Assembly: GCF_004354985.1 (NCBI RefSeq)
Contig: NZ_SMSK01000002.1
Span: forward strand, 405,243 to 469,242
Direction of reading: 5' to 3'
Length of the DNA: 64,000 bases
Origin: Segetibacter sp. 3557_3
Lineage (GTDB): Bacteria; Bacteroidota; Bacteroidia; Chitinophagales; Chitinophagaceae
Shown one piece after another: positions 1 to 8,512 of this stretch (positions are counted from its first letter, which is position 1; the number at the start of each line of letters is the position of its first letter). The notes beneath the pieces were generated by a model. The model did no database searches. It was not told the origin of the DNA and saw nothing but the letters and a program-made list of their open reading frames with translations. Position numbers and translations under genes: made by a program.

Positions 1-121
1 GTTCATCGTATTTTTGCGGCATATACCGGGCAACAAATATAATCAGGGCACACTAAATCCAAGGCCGGCAGGGTGGCGGGAAAGTTTAAAACAATTCGCC
101 GGAAATTTTTCTTTTTTCGTG

Positions 122-150
122 TTGCTTTAAACTGTAAACCCATACCTTTG
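122..150 (+). promoter_or_regulatory. Bacteroidota-type promoter of rplU
   Basis: A TTG at 122-124 is followed after 18 bases by TACCTTTG at 143-150. This fits the Bacteroidota housekeeping sigma pattern (TTG / TAnnTTTG). It lies 22 bases before the rplU start, so transcription would begin shortly before the gene. Confidence 0.6.
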
Positions 151-172
151 CAAACCTAATTTTGGACTAGTT

Positions 173-478
173 ATGTTTGCAGTAGTAAAAATCGCAGGAC
201 AGCAATTTAAAGTAGAAGCCGGTCAGAGCTTATACGTACCTCACCTGCAGGGTAAGTCAGGAGACAAGGTGGAATTCAGTGATGTGCTCTTAGTAAATGG
301 TGATGGCAACTTTTCTGCCGGTGCGGATGTGAAAGCAACTGTGAAAGCTGAGATTGTATCCGACCTGATTAAAGGTGATAAAGTAATCGCCTTTAAGATG
401 AAGCGGAGAAAAGGCTTCCGTAAAAAACATGGACATCGTACGTTCTACACAAGAATTAAGATCGAAAGCATCGCTTAA
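173..478 (+). CDS. rplU: 50S ribosomal protein L21
   Basis: L21 is a primary 23S rRNA-binding protein of the large ribosomal subunit. The 101-residue product has normal family length, begins MFAVVKIAGQQFKVE as L21 proteins do, and carries the basic C-terminal motif KMKRRKGFRKKHGHR, which contacts rRNA. It is followed after 161 bases by rpmA on the same strand, the usual rplU-rpmA pairing, so the two are probably co-transcribed from the promoter at 122-150. Nothing is unusual. The identification is very secure. Confidence 0.97.
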   Translation: MFAVVKIAGQQFKVEAGQSLYVPHLQGKSGDKVEFSDVLLVNGDGNFSAGADVKATVKAEIVSDLIKGDKVIAFKMKRRKGFRKKHGHRTFYTRIKIESIA

Positions 479-639
479 TTGTTAAAGCTTGTTAATTTAT
501 GCATGCGGATCTTAGTGGTCGGCAGGTATAAGATTAAGCTAACCTTAAAGACCTGGATCATTTAGTTATTTTGAGAACCGGTTTTATTCTTTTGAATATG
601 CCGCTTTCGGAATTATAAAATTTATAAAAACAGTTTTGT

Positions 640-894
640 ATGGCTCACAAAAAAGGTGAAGGTTCGGTAAAAAATGGCCGCGACTCACAAAGCAAACGCC
701 TCGGTGTAAAAATATTTGGTGGTCAACCAGCTACTGCCGGCAACATCATCATCCGTCAGCGTGGAACCGTTTATCATCCCGGTAAAAATGTAGGTGTTGG
801 CAAGGATTTTACCTTGTTCGCTTTATCGGATGGCCTGGTTGAATTCAAGCGCGGACGCAACGAAAGAACAACAGTATCAGTGGTTTCCGCATAG
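640..894 (+). CDS. rpmA: 50S ribosomal protein L27
   Basis: L27 sits near the peptidyl transferase centre, where its flexible N-terminus reaches toward the tRNA acceptor ends. The 84-residue protein starts [20 protein letters not shown], the classic L27 N-terminus, and contains the RGT.YHPG.NVG.G.D core at about residues 44-60. It has no cleavable N-terminal extension of the Firmicutes type. It is the second gene of the rplU-rpmA pair. The 161-base gap between the two is longer than in many genomes, and I see no terminator in it. Confidence 0.97.
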   Translation: MAHKKGEGSVKNGRDSQSKRLGVKIFGGQPATAGNIIIRQRGTVYHPGKNVGVGKDFTLFALSDGLVEFKRGRNERTTVSVVSA

Positions 895-976
895 TTACAT
901 ACGTAAAATTTTTTTGGGATTAAAAAATAAGTAATTATTTTTAATACTTATTTACTAACCCACTAAATTTTACAAC

Positions 977-1222
977 ATGGCAACTGCAAAAAAAGCAGCT
1001 ACTAAAAAGGCTGCTGCTGCGCCTAAAAAAGCTGCGGCCGCTCCTAAAAAAGCTGCTGCGCCGAAAAAGGCTGCTACCGCAAAAAAAGCTGCTGCTCCTC
1101 AGAAAGCTGCTGCTCCTAAAAAGGCTGCTGCTGCTCCTAAAAAAGCCGCTACCAAAAAAGCCGCTGCTGCACCTACAGCTAAGAAAGGTGCTACAAAGAA
1201 AGCTGCTGCCAAAGGCAAATAG
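977..1222 (+). CDS. Lys/Ala-rich histone H1-like protein
   Basis: The 81-residue protein is almost entirely alanine, lysine and proline, built from imperfect repeats of the AAAPKKA / ATKKAA type. It resembles the C-terminal tail of eukaryotic linker histone H1 and bacterial H1-like proteins (Hc1/Hc2, AlgP-type tails). Such tails are disordered and bind DNA through charge, so a nucleoid-associated role is likely but not proven. There is no globular domain or signal peptide. The gene lies 82 bases after rpmA and has its own terminator just downstream. Repeat-driven length variation between strains is to be expected. Confidence 0.8.
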   Translation: MATAKKAATKKAAAAPKKAAAAPKKAAAPKKAATAKKAAAPQKAAAPKKAAAAPKKAATKKAAAAPTAKKGATKKAAAKGK

Positions 1223-1248
1223 TTTTCGAAGGCTGGTTATAAAATTTG

Positions 1249-1275
1249 TCCCGGGACTTTCCCGGGATTTTTTTT
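1249..1275 (+). terminator. Rho-independent terminator after the histone-like gene
   Basis: Perfect 8-bp stem TCCCGGGA / TCCCGGGA (1249-1256 and 1260-1267), a 3-base loop and a run of eight T. It lies 27 bases after the stop codon of the histone-like gene. Confidence 0.9.
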
Positions 1276-1400
1276 GTCTTATAAGGTCGTTGCAATGCTA
1301 ATTGCGGGCCCAATGTTCATCTTCTTCATTGAAAGGCCTGTATGATCCAATAGTATAATGCCGCAAATACAATCATTATGATAGCCCGGTTATACCTGTA

Positions 1401-2009
1401 TTAGTGCATCCGGTCGCCCCTTACTTCCATTTCATCCATCACCTGCTTTTCAAACTCCAGCCACTGCCTCCATCGCGTTCTCACTTTTGCCGGATCGATA
1501 TATGTCTCAGCAAGGTCGATAAATAATGCATAATGGCCTGCCTCGCTTTCCATAAACCGACGGTAAAAATTGGAAAGATATTCATCGTTTAAGCCCTCAC
1601 TGAGTCGTTTAAACCGTTCGCAACTTCTTGCTTCTATCAAAGCAAAAATCAGGAGTTTGTCAAGAAAAAAATCTTCCTCACTTCCTCCCTTCACCTGGAA
1701 GGTCATTAGCTTGTTTACATATTCATCTTTCCGCTGTTTGCCAAGCGATAATTTTCTTTTCCGCAATTCGCCGAGCACCAGCCTGAAGTGTCCCCATTCT
1801 TCAGTTACTATCGGTGATAGCTCATTCACAAGTTTTTCCTTTTCCGGGTATCTTTGAATCAGTGAAATGCAACTTGTAGCTGCTTTTTGTTCACAGTATG
1901 CGTGATCGGTAAGTATAGCCTGAAGTGAAATACTGGCAAGGTCAACCCAACGCGGGTCAGTTGGCAGTTGTAGCCCAAGAATATTCTTTTGGTATTCTGA
2001 TTCTTCCAT
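1401..2009 (-). CDS. miaE: tRNA-(ms2io6A)-hydroxylase MiaE-like
   Basis: Diiron monooxygenase family that hydroxylates the isopentenyl group of ms2i6A37 in tRNA. The start chosen is ATG at 2009 (MEESEYQKNILGLQLPTDPRW), giving 202 residues, close to family size; an in-frame extension to 2084 has no recognisable content. Four-helix diiron ligands are visible: E40 (AYCEQ), E71 and H74 (EEWGH), E126 (IEARS), E156 and H159 (ESEAGH). It stands alone on the minus strand, pointing at the histone-like gene. The family call is firm; activity on the same modified base is inferred from the family. Confidence 0.88.
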   Translation of the reverse strand: MEESEYQKNILGLQLPTDPRWVDLASISLQAILTDHAYCEQKAATSCISLIQRYPEKEKLVNELSPIVTEEWGHFRLVLGELRKRKLSLGKQRKDEYVNKLMTFQVKGGSEEDFFLDKLLIFALIEARSCERFKRLSEGLNDEYLSNFYRRFMESEAGHYALFIDLAETYIDPAKVRTRWRQWLEFEKQVMDEMEVRGDRMH

Positions 2010-2211
2010 CACGGATCTTAGTTTTAAGTTAGCGGTTCCGACCCTGCCAGAAAAGAAGCAGGTAGTGCATTCGTTTCCCGGCAAGGGGCAGCAAAGATCA
2101 GCAAAGAACGAATAGTTTTCACATCAGTCATCAAATGCTTAATTCAATGGTATCTTGCGCGCCCGCCTGGCGGATACCCTTTAAAACATTCTTCCACATC
2201 AACCCCTACAT

Positions 2212-4677
2212 ATGAAATGGATAGCATTCCTGGTTTCCTTAATGCTAACAACAGGACTCATCATAGTTCTAAATGTTCCCCTTCCGGCAGGTGGAAATAA
2301 AACCCCGCGTATTGGGGCCTTCTTAAGTCCCCAACATGGCTGCTGGCAAAATGCAGAACCTTTAGATGCTGACTTCAATGCTGACCTTCGTCTCGCAGGC
2401 ATTTCGGGCAAGGTCACGGTAAGTTTCGACGAGCGGCTTGTGCCACATGTAAATGCTGCTAACGATCGGGATGCCTATTTTGTACAGGGATACTTACATG
2501 CAAAATTCAGGCTGTGGCAAATGGAATTTCAAACCCATGCAGCAGCAGGAAGACTCAGCGAGATCATGGGTGCAAAAAGTGGTGGAACTGACTTCGTACA
2601 GATCGATAAGTACTTCCGTCGACTAGGTATGGTGTCGGCTGCCGAGGCTTCACTGATAGAAATGGAAAAGAACCCGGTTACCAAAGCTGAGTCCGATGCT
2701 TATACTGCCGGGGTAAACGCTTACATCAGTGCACTCTCCCCCAACAAATTTCCGCTTGAATATAAACTGCTGGGTTATCATCCCGAACCATGGACGAACC
2801 TTAAGTCGGTTTTGTTTTTAAAGTATATGTCGTTCGACCTTGCAGGCGGTGAAAACGACTTTGAAATGACCAATGCAAAAAGCCTGTTTTCTGTTAAGGA
2901 GATTGAACAGCTTTATCCTGTTGTTGCTGATAGCCTTGATCCTGTAATTCCAAAAGGAACGGTTTTTTCTAATCCCGGGTTAAGCTTGAAGGTGCCGGTA
3001 GGTGCGGACTCAGCTTACTATAACGAACGGGATACCGCCGCGGTTGCTGTAAACATAAAACCCGATCGCGACAATGGCAGTAATAATTGGGCAGTAGCAG
3101 GAAGCCGCACAGTAAGTGGTAAACCCATCCTTTGCAACGATCCGCATCTTGGCCTTAACCTGCCATCACTCTGGTACGAAATGCAGATCACTACCCCGTC
3201 TTACAACGCATACGGCGCAACGTTTCCCGGTTCCCCATCAGTAATCATTGGCTTCAACGATAGTTGTGCATGGGGCTTTACAAACGCTCAACGCGATGTA
3301 AGAGATTATTATGAGATCCGTTTCCGGGATACAACAAGAAAGGAATATTGGTTTAATGGATCATGGCACAAAGCAGGTAACAGGAGGGAGGTAATCAGGG
3401 TAAAGGGACAGCCTGACATTATAGAAAATATCGCCTTAACCCTATTCGGGCCGGTAATGTACGATCCCACCTACAGCAATAAACTTAACAATGGCAAGTC
3501 GTATGCTGTTCGTTGGAAGGCGCATGACCCCGGAAACGAATTGCTGACTTTCAACAAGCTTGAACACGCAAAAGTTTACAACGATTTTGTTGAGGCAATA
3601 TCAACTTATAAATGCCCCGGGCAAAACATGTTGTTTGCAGCAAAAAACGGCAACATTGCCATCGTGCAGCAAGGTGAGTTCCCTGCCAAATGGCGAAGGC
3701 AGGGCGATTTTGTAATGCCCGGTAACGATAGTGCGTACATGTGGCAGGGCAACATTCCGATGAATGAAAATCCTATGATGGAAAATCCGGCGCGCGGTTT
3801 TTTAAGTAGTGCGAACCAGTTGCCTGTCGATGGCAGTTATCCCTATTACCTTGGTGGGAGTTTCACCCCGTATCGCGGCATTATCATCAACCGCAGGCTG
3901 GGCAATATGGTTAATGTCACCGCCGATAGTATGAAGCAGTTGCAAACTGACAACTATAACATTTTCGCCGAAATGGTAAGGCCGGTGCTGCTGAAGTACC
4001 TGGATGTTGCGAAGCTCCAAACCGGGGAAGCAGCATACGTTAACCAGCTGAAAAACTGGAACCTTCGGAACGACATCGATGAAACCGGACCCACAATTTT
4101 TAAAGTTTGGTGGGACAACCTTGAGTCAACGCTTTTTAATGACGAATTTGCAAGGGCAAACCTGCCGCTCAAGTGGCCTGATAACAGTGCGGTGCTGGAA
4201 GGCATCATCCGCGACTCTTTGTACCACTTTGCCGATGATATTCGCACACCGGTAAGGGAGGATCTTAAAATCGCTGTCCATCGTGCCCTTACAAAATCCA
4301 CCATGCAGCTGGATAGTCTTAGAACAGCAGGAAAACTTTCCTGGGGCAAATACAAGAGTACTGCTGTCCGGCACCTGCTACGTATACCGGCGTTAGGCAG
4401 GTACAGTTTACCTATCGGTGGCGGCGTGCATATCATAAATGCAACAAAGCCTTACCACGGACCAAGCTGGCGAATGATCGTTCATCTTACTAATGAAATT
4501 GAGGCTTATGGGGTATATCCTGGTGGACAAAGTGGCAATCCCGGAAGTCGTTATTACGACAGCTTTATTGACACCTGGGCCGCCGGAAAATATTATAAGC
4601 TGCTATTTATTCCACGAGGTACGGCTTCCAAAAACGTGGGTCAGCTCAGGTGGACAATGACCTTTTCGAAAGCATAA
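2212..4677 (+). CDS. Penicillin acylase family protein (Ntn hydrolase)
   Basis: N-terminal-nucleophile hydrolase of the penicillin/acyl-homoserine-lactone acylase type, which cleaves amide bonds between an acyl chain and an amine. Residues 1-21 form a hydrophobic signal or membrane segment. The alpha-chain region follows. The autocatalytic nucleophile is Ser290 in GSNNWAVAG, followed by the family motif NDPHLG and, near the C-terminus, GQSGNPGS. At 821 residues the length is normal for the family. The mature enzyme should be a periplasmic alpha/beta heterodimer. True substrate unknown: beta-lactam, N-acyl-homoserine lactone or peptide-like amides are all possible. A small membrane protein follows after 10 bases. 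Confidence 0.9.
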   Translation: MKWIAFLVSLMLTTGLIIVLNVPLPAGGNKTPRIGAFLSPQHGCWQNAEPLDADFNADLRLAGISGKVTVSFDERLVPHVNAANDRDAYFVQGYLHAKFRLWQMEFQTHAAAGRLSEIMGAKSGGTDFVQIDKYFRRLGMVSAAEASLIEMEKNPVTKAESDAYTAGVNAYISALSPNKFPLEYKLLGYHPEPWTNLKSVLFLKYMSFDLAGGENDFEMTNAKSLFSVKEIEQLYPVVADSLDPVIPKGTVFSNPGLSLKVPVGADSAYYNERDTAAVAVNIKPDRDNGSNNWAVAGSRTVSGKPILCNDPHLGLNLPSLWYEMQITTPSYNAYGATFPGSPSVIIGFNDSCAWGFTNAQRDVRDYYEIRFRDTTRKEYWFNGSWHKAGNRREVIRVKGQPDIIENIALTLFGPVMYDPTYSNKLNNGKSYAVRWKAHDPGNELLTFNKLEHAKVYNDFVEAISTYKCPGQNMLFAAKNGNIAIVQQGEFPAKWRRQGDFVMPGNDSAYMWQGNIPMNENPMMENPARGFLSSANQLPVDGSYPYYLGGSFTPYRGIIINRRLGNMVNVTADSMKQLQTDNYNIFAEMVRPVLLKYLDVAKLQTGEAAYVNQLKNWNLRNDIDETGPTIFKVWWDNLESTLFNDEFARANLPLKWPDNSAVLEGIIRDSLYHFADDIRTPVREDLKIAVHRALTKSTMQLDSLRTAGKLSWGKYKSTAVRHLLRIPALGRYSLPIGGGVHIINATKPYHGPSWRMIVHLTNEIEAYGVYPGGQSGNPGSRYYDSFIDTWAAGKYYKLLFIPRGTASKNVGQLRWTMTFSKA

Positions 4678-4687
4678 TCAACCAATC

Positions 4688-5059
4688 ATGAAATTTACAG
4701 CTGCGCTTATACTTACGATGCTACTGGCTTTTGCCATGTGTTTATTTCTTCCCTGGTGGACGATTGCATTGGCAGCTATGATTGTGGCAGTTTGTATATA
4801 TCAATGGCCATTAAGAGCTTTTTTCGCGGGCTTTCTTGCGCTTTTTTTATTGTGGGGAATGCAGTCCTTTTTCATCGATCAGCAAAATGGCCATCTGCTT
4901 GCGTCTAAGGTAGCCCAAATCTTACCCCTTGGTGGATCTCCCTTTGCATTAGTACTGGTTACTGCATTCGTAGGAGCATTGGTTGCCGGAATGGGAGCAC
5001 TAACAGGCAGTTTGCTGCGACGAGCAATAGAAGGCTCAGGAGCCCGGCAGATGTTTTAA
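4688..5059 (+). CDS. Small integral membrane protein of unknown function
   Basis: A 123-residue, very hydrophobic protein with about four membrane segments (roughly residues 5-20, 25-42, 46-63 and 83-107) and a short basic C-terminus (SLLRRAIEG). No family was recognised. It starts 10 bases after the acylase stop codon with no terminator between them, so the two are probably co-transcribed, but nothing else ties their functions together. Confidence 0.75.
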   Translation: MKFTAALILTMLLAFAMCLFLPWWTIALAAMIVAVCIYQWPLRAFFAGFLALFLLWGMQSFFIDQQNGHLLASKVAQILPLGGSPFALVLVTAFVGALVAGMGALTGSLLRRAIEGSGARQMF

Positions 5060-5060
5060 T

Positions 5061-5175
5061 CCCTGGTTTGGTCCTGCTTTCCGCTGTAGCCCTCGCTGAG
5101 CGCGCAGCCAACCCACGTCGGGGCTGCCGCTCCAATCAGGGCTATGATCCCGGCCGCTGGTCTTTGGTGGTCATT
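5061..5175. repeat. Palindromic intergenic element
   Basis: The otherwise gene-free stretch 5060-5381 begins with a long imperfect palindrome. An outer stem TAGCCCT (5087-5093) pairs with AGGGCTA (5138-5144), and an inner stem GCAGCC (5104-5109) pairs with GGCTGC (5122-5127). The flank GTCCTGCTTTCCGCTGTAG and the phrase GGGCTGCCGCTCCAATCAGGG look like dispersed intergenic repeats that recur in Sphingobacteriales and Chitinophagaceae genomes, as I recall them. There is only one copy in this window, so repeat status rests on that recollection. I see nothing else up to 5381. Confidence 0.45.
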
Positions 5176-5381
5176 TACCGGGTATCACCAAAATTGTTTT
5201 TCTAAATACTTGCTTTCCGGAAAGTCTGCTAATTGCTGCCGATGATCCAAAATCCTCAATCTCCTGCTGTTCACTACCCCGTGGTAAACGGTAAAACTTA
5301 TTCAAGCAAAGAGTCTTTTACCGGTTCTTAATAAACCAACCTGGTGGCACAGTATTGGTACCCATTTATAAAAAAGAACTT

Positions 5382-5579
5382 ATGCCAATTTCAAACGATA
5401 ACCAGGACTATAAAGACGAACCGGTACAGCAGCAGAAAGATAAAAAGCAAGGTGAAGGAGCCGACAAAAACACTCCAACTCCAACACCGGAATTTGATTC
5501 AGACGACCTCAAAGGAAAAAAGATTGATGCTGACCTTGACCGGCCCGAGGATAGACCTGCGGATCAAAAAGGTAATTGA
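5382..5579 (+). CDS. Small acidic hydrophilic protein
   Basis: A 65-residue protein from ATG 5382 (MPISNDNQDYKDEPV). It is rich in Asp, Lys, Gln and Pro, with no hydrophobic core, signal peptide or cysteine. It is therefore probably disordered and cytoplasmic. A longer in-frame start at 5355 is possible but adds unrelated residues, and an overlapping +1 frame is also open but has a less protein-like composition. No family was recognised. Low-complexity proteins like this are common in Chitinophagaceae. Confidence 0.55.
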   Translation: MPISNDNQDYKDEPVQQQKDKKQGEGADKNTPTPTPEFDSDDLKGKKIDADLDRPEDRPADQKGN

Positions 5580-5875
5580 TCTGTTCCTGCAAATGAAAAC
5601 CCATTTGCAAATTTTAGTTTAAGCACGTCCTGGTATTTCGCCGAGACGTTTTTGTTTATCCCCTAACCCTCCGCTAATTATGGATCGTAATTTTCGACAC
5701 TGTACCTTCCTGGGGGGTTATCCATTTTGAAAAGCTGCACTGTGACGAATGGTAAATTGGGCGTGGGTCAAAGTTGTTTAAATCGTTAGCCGATATCCAG
5801 TGATAACAGGGGATAAAGTTTGCTGCTAAACTTGCTTTACATAGTTAACATCCACCTGCTTATTTTCGTAAGTAT

Positions 5876-8311
5876 ATGCGGTTATTTCTTGTTTTTCTTT
5901 TGTTGTCTTTATATCAGCTTGCTATTGCCGGCAAAGTCACCGGGCTCATTACGGACTCTTTAAACGCGCCACTACCATTTTCCTCTGTAATCATTAAGGG
6001 CACAACAAAGGGTACCTCGGCAAACAACATCGGGGTCTATTCGCTTACCCTGCCAGCAGGTGAGTATACCCTCCTTTGTCAACACATAGGCTATAAACCG
6101 GCTGAGTTAAAAGTAGTTGTAGCCGGGGGAGATTCCCGGGTTGATTTCAAGCTTGCTGAGCAGCAGTATAATCTCGATGCCGTTACAATTAAAAATGGAG
6201 AAGATCCCGCATATGCGATTATCAGAAATGCTATTCGCAAAAGAAGCTATTATGAAAATGAGCTGAAGCGTTTCCAGGCTGATGTATATATCAAGGGACA
6301 GTTTAGTTTCCGGGACTATCCAAATCGTATTTTTGGCCGGCCAGTTGACCTAGAAGATGGTGATACGAGTAAACGAAAGATGATTTTCTTGTCGGAGACT
6401 TTGGCGAGGTACTCTGTAGATAACAAACGCAGTAAGGTAGAGGTTTTGTCTACAAGGGTAAGTGGTGATAAGGATGCGTTTGGCTTTAGCAACCCGCAGA
6501 TTATCTCTTTTTATGCCAATAACATCAACCTGGTTACATTAAACCCAAGGGGATTCATTTCACCAATTGCATCGAGCGCATTGAATTACTACAATTACCA
6601 TTTTGAGGGCACCTTCTTCGAGAGTGGCAAGATGATCAATAGGATTAAAGCCAGCCCGAAGAGAAAGTATGAACCCCTTTTTAATGGTTACATAAATATC
6701 ATTGAAGACGACTGGCGTATACACAGTGTTGATCTTTTTCTTTTCCGCGAGAACCAGATGCAACTAGCCGATACACTTAAAATAGAACAGGTATATATTC
6801 CTGTCGGAAACGTTTGGGTGATCAAACAACAAACTATTTACCCTTCGATAGACGTGTTAGGGGTTAAGGCGGCAGGCAGCTTTGTTCAGGTCTACGAAAA
6901 TTTCAACCTGGATCCGGCTTTCTCTCCAGGATTTTTCAACAACACTATCCTGAAGGTTTACGATAGTGCCAACAAGAAAACCGCCCTGTACTGGGATACC
7001 ATTCGTCCGGTGCCATTGCTGGCAGAAGAACAACTTGACTATAAAAAGAAAGATAGTCTCGAATTAGCCGGGCAGGATCCTCGCTATAAGGACTCGCTTG
7101 ACAGGGTAAGAAATAAACCCAACATTGTGGCACTGCTAACCACAGGGCAAACATTTTCCAATTCAAACCGGCATACCTCGGTTAAGGTAGATGCACTCGC
7201 CGATGTCTTAAACTTCAACACCGTTGAAGGTGCAGTTATTAACTTGTCTCCGGTAATCACTTATCGCCGGAGAGAAAATGGCCGCAGCTCGTTTTCGCTT
7301 ACCCCGAATGCCAGGTTTGGGTTTAGTTCTAAACGGTTTAATGCACACTTAACGGGGACATACACTTTTGGCAAAAAGTATCTTTCATCGGTAACGCTTT
7401 CCGGTGGCCGGCGAATCTTCCAGGTGGATAACACCAGTCCGGTCGCCAGCCGTACCAATACCTTTAGCACATTGTTGTGGGAAAATAACCTGATTAAGCT
7501 GTACGAAGCCCGGTTTGGAAGATTAACGGTGAGCAAGGGTCTTGGAGATGGGTTGACCATTGGCGCAGGGTTCCAGTTCCAGGACAGGGTGGGCTTGCAA
7601 AACACCACCTTGCACAAATGGCGCGATATTAAAGAGCGGGAGTTTACCCCGAATCTTTATTTTCAGAACCACCAGGCTGCGATCGCATCCGTTAATCTTA
7701 CCTGGCAACCTGGAGCAAAGTATATCGAATTACCTGGAAGCAAGATTAATGTAGGTTCGAGGTTCCCTACTGTTTCGCTATCCATTGTTTCGGGAATTAA
7801 AAACGTCCTTGAAAGCGACGTTGATTACACCAAATGGAAGGCAGGTATTACTGATAAGCTGGATATTAAACTTGCTGGTAGGTTTGATTACAGAATTACA
7901 GCAGGTGGTTTTTTAAACAGAAAACAGGTTTTTCTTCCGGATTACCAGCATTATTTCGGTAATCAAACCAACACCGCAGCACCCTACCTCAACAGCTTTC
8001 AGTTAATGCCATATTATTCATTCAGCAACACTGAAAGATTTCAGGCAACTGCCCATGTTGAGTACCACCTGAACGGATTTTTGACCAATAAAATTCCGGT
8101 ATTTAAAAAGCTGAACTGGTTTTTAGTAAGCGGAAACAATACCTTGTACCTCAATAATCGCGACGTTTACACCGAAGTATTTGCAGGCCTCGAAAATATT
8201 TTTAAAGTTTTCAGGATTGATTTCGTGAAGTCGTTCAGCAATAGCAGGGTGGGGGCAACAACAGGTTTGCGGTTTTCCTTGCCTGGTGTATTATCAGGCG
8301 AAGCAGATTAA
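5876..8311 (+). CDS. DUF5686 outer membrane protein with carboxypeptidase-like regulatory domain
   Basis: Signal peptide at residues 1-18 (ending AIAGK), then a carboxypeptidase-regulatory-like beta-sandwich at about 20-100 (GKVTGLITDSLNAPLPFSSV), the same plug-preceding domain seen in SusC-type receptors. The DUF5686 region follows (AYAIIRNAIRKRSYYENEL) and then a long Tyr/Asn/Phe-rich part typical of an outer membrane beta-barrel, ending in alternating aromatic strands. At 811 residues it is of normal family length. There is no TonB box or TonB-dependent plug, so energised uptake is not implied. It is a single-gene unit with a TATTTTCG box close to the start. The biological role of the family is unknown to me. 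Confidence 0.85.
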   Translation: MRLFLVFLLLSLYQLAIAGKVTGLITDSLNAPLPFSSVIIKGTTKGTSANNIGVYSLTLPAGEYTLLCQHIGYKPAELKVVVAGGDSRVDFKLAEQQYNLDAVTIKNGEDPAYAIIRNAIRKRSYYENELKRFQADVYIKGQFSFRDYPNRIFGRPVDLEDGDTSKRKMIFLSETLARYSVDNKRSKVEVLSTRVSGDKDAFGFSNPQIISFYANNINLVTLNPRGFISPIASSALNYYNYHFEGTFFESGKMINRIKASPKRKYEPLFNGYINIIEDDWRIHSVDLFLFRENQMQLADTLKIEQVYIPVGNVWVIKQQTIYPSIDVLGVKAAGSFVQVYENFNLDPAFSPGFFNNTILKVYDSANKKTALYWDTIRPVPLLAEEQLDYKKKDSLELAGQDPRYKDSLDRVRNKPNIVALLTTGQTFSNSNRHTSVKVDALADVLNFNTVEGAVINLSPVITYRRRENGRSSFSLTPNARFGFSSKRFNAHLTGTYTFGKKYLSSVTLSGGRRIFQVDNTSPVASRTNTFSTLLWENNLIKLYEARFGRLTVSKGLGDGLTIGAGFQFQDRVGLQNTTLHKWRDIKEREFTPNLYFQNHQAAIASVNLTWQPGAKYIELPGSKINVGSRFPTVSLSIVSGIKNVLESDVDYTKWKAGITDKLDIKLAGRFDYRITAGGFLNRKQVFLPDYQHYFGNQTNTAAPYLNSFQLMPYYSFSNTERFQATAHVEYHLNGFLTNKIPVFKKLNWFLVSGNNTLYLNNRDVYTEVFAGLENIFKVFRIDFVKSFSNSRVGATTGLRFSLPGVLSGEAD

Positions 8312-8512
8312 CCGAAAAAAGCAGAATTTTAACACTTGAATTCTATCATCAGTTTTAATCGCCACTCACAATAATAATTCATGGCGTTTCCTACTTTTTA
8401 CGTCTATTTACTGCATAGTAATAACAACATCTACTACAGATAAAGTTTTCTCATGTGCGTTTGAATTTTGCAAATGTACAACGGCGGGTATTTCAATACC
8501 TGCCCCTTTTTT

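Noticed and set aside
2212-5059. Reading the acylase and small membrane protein genes as an antibiotic-resistance unit.
   Set aside because: The acylase family has many non-beta-lactam members and no beta-lactam resistance marker is adjacent.
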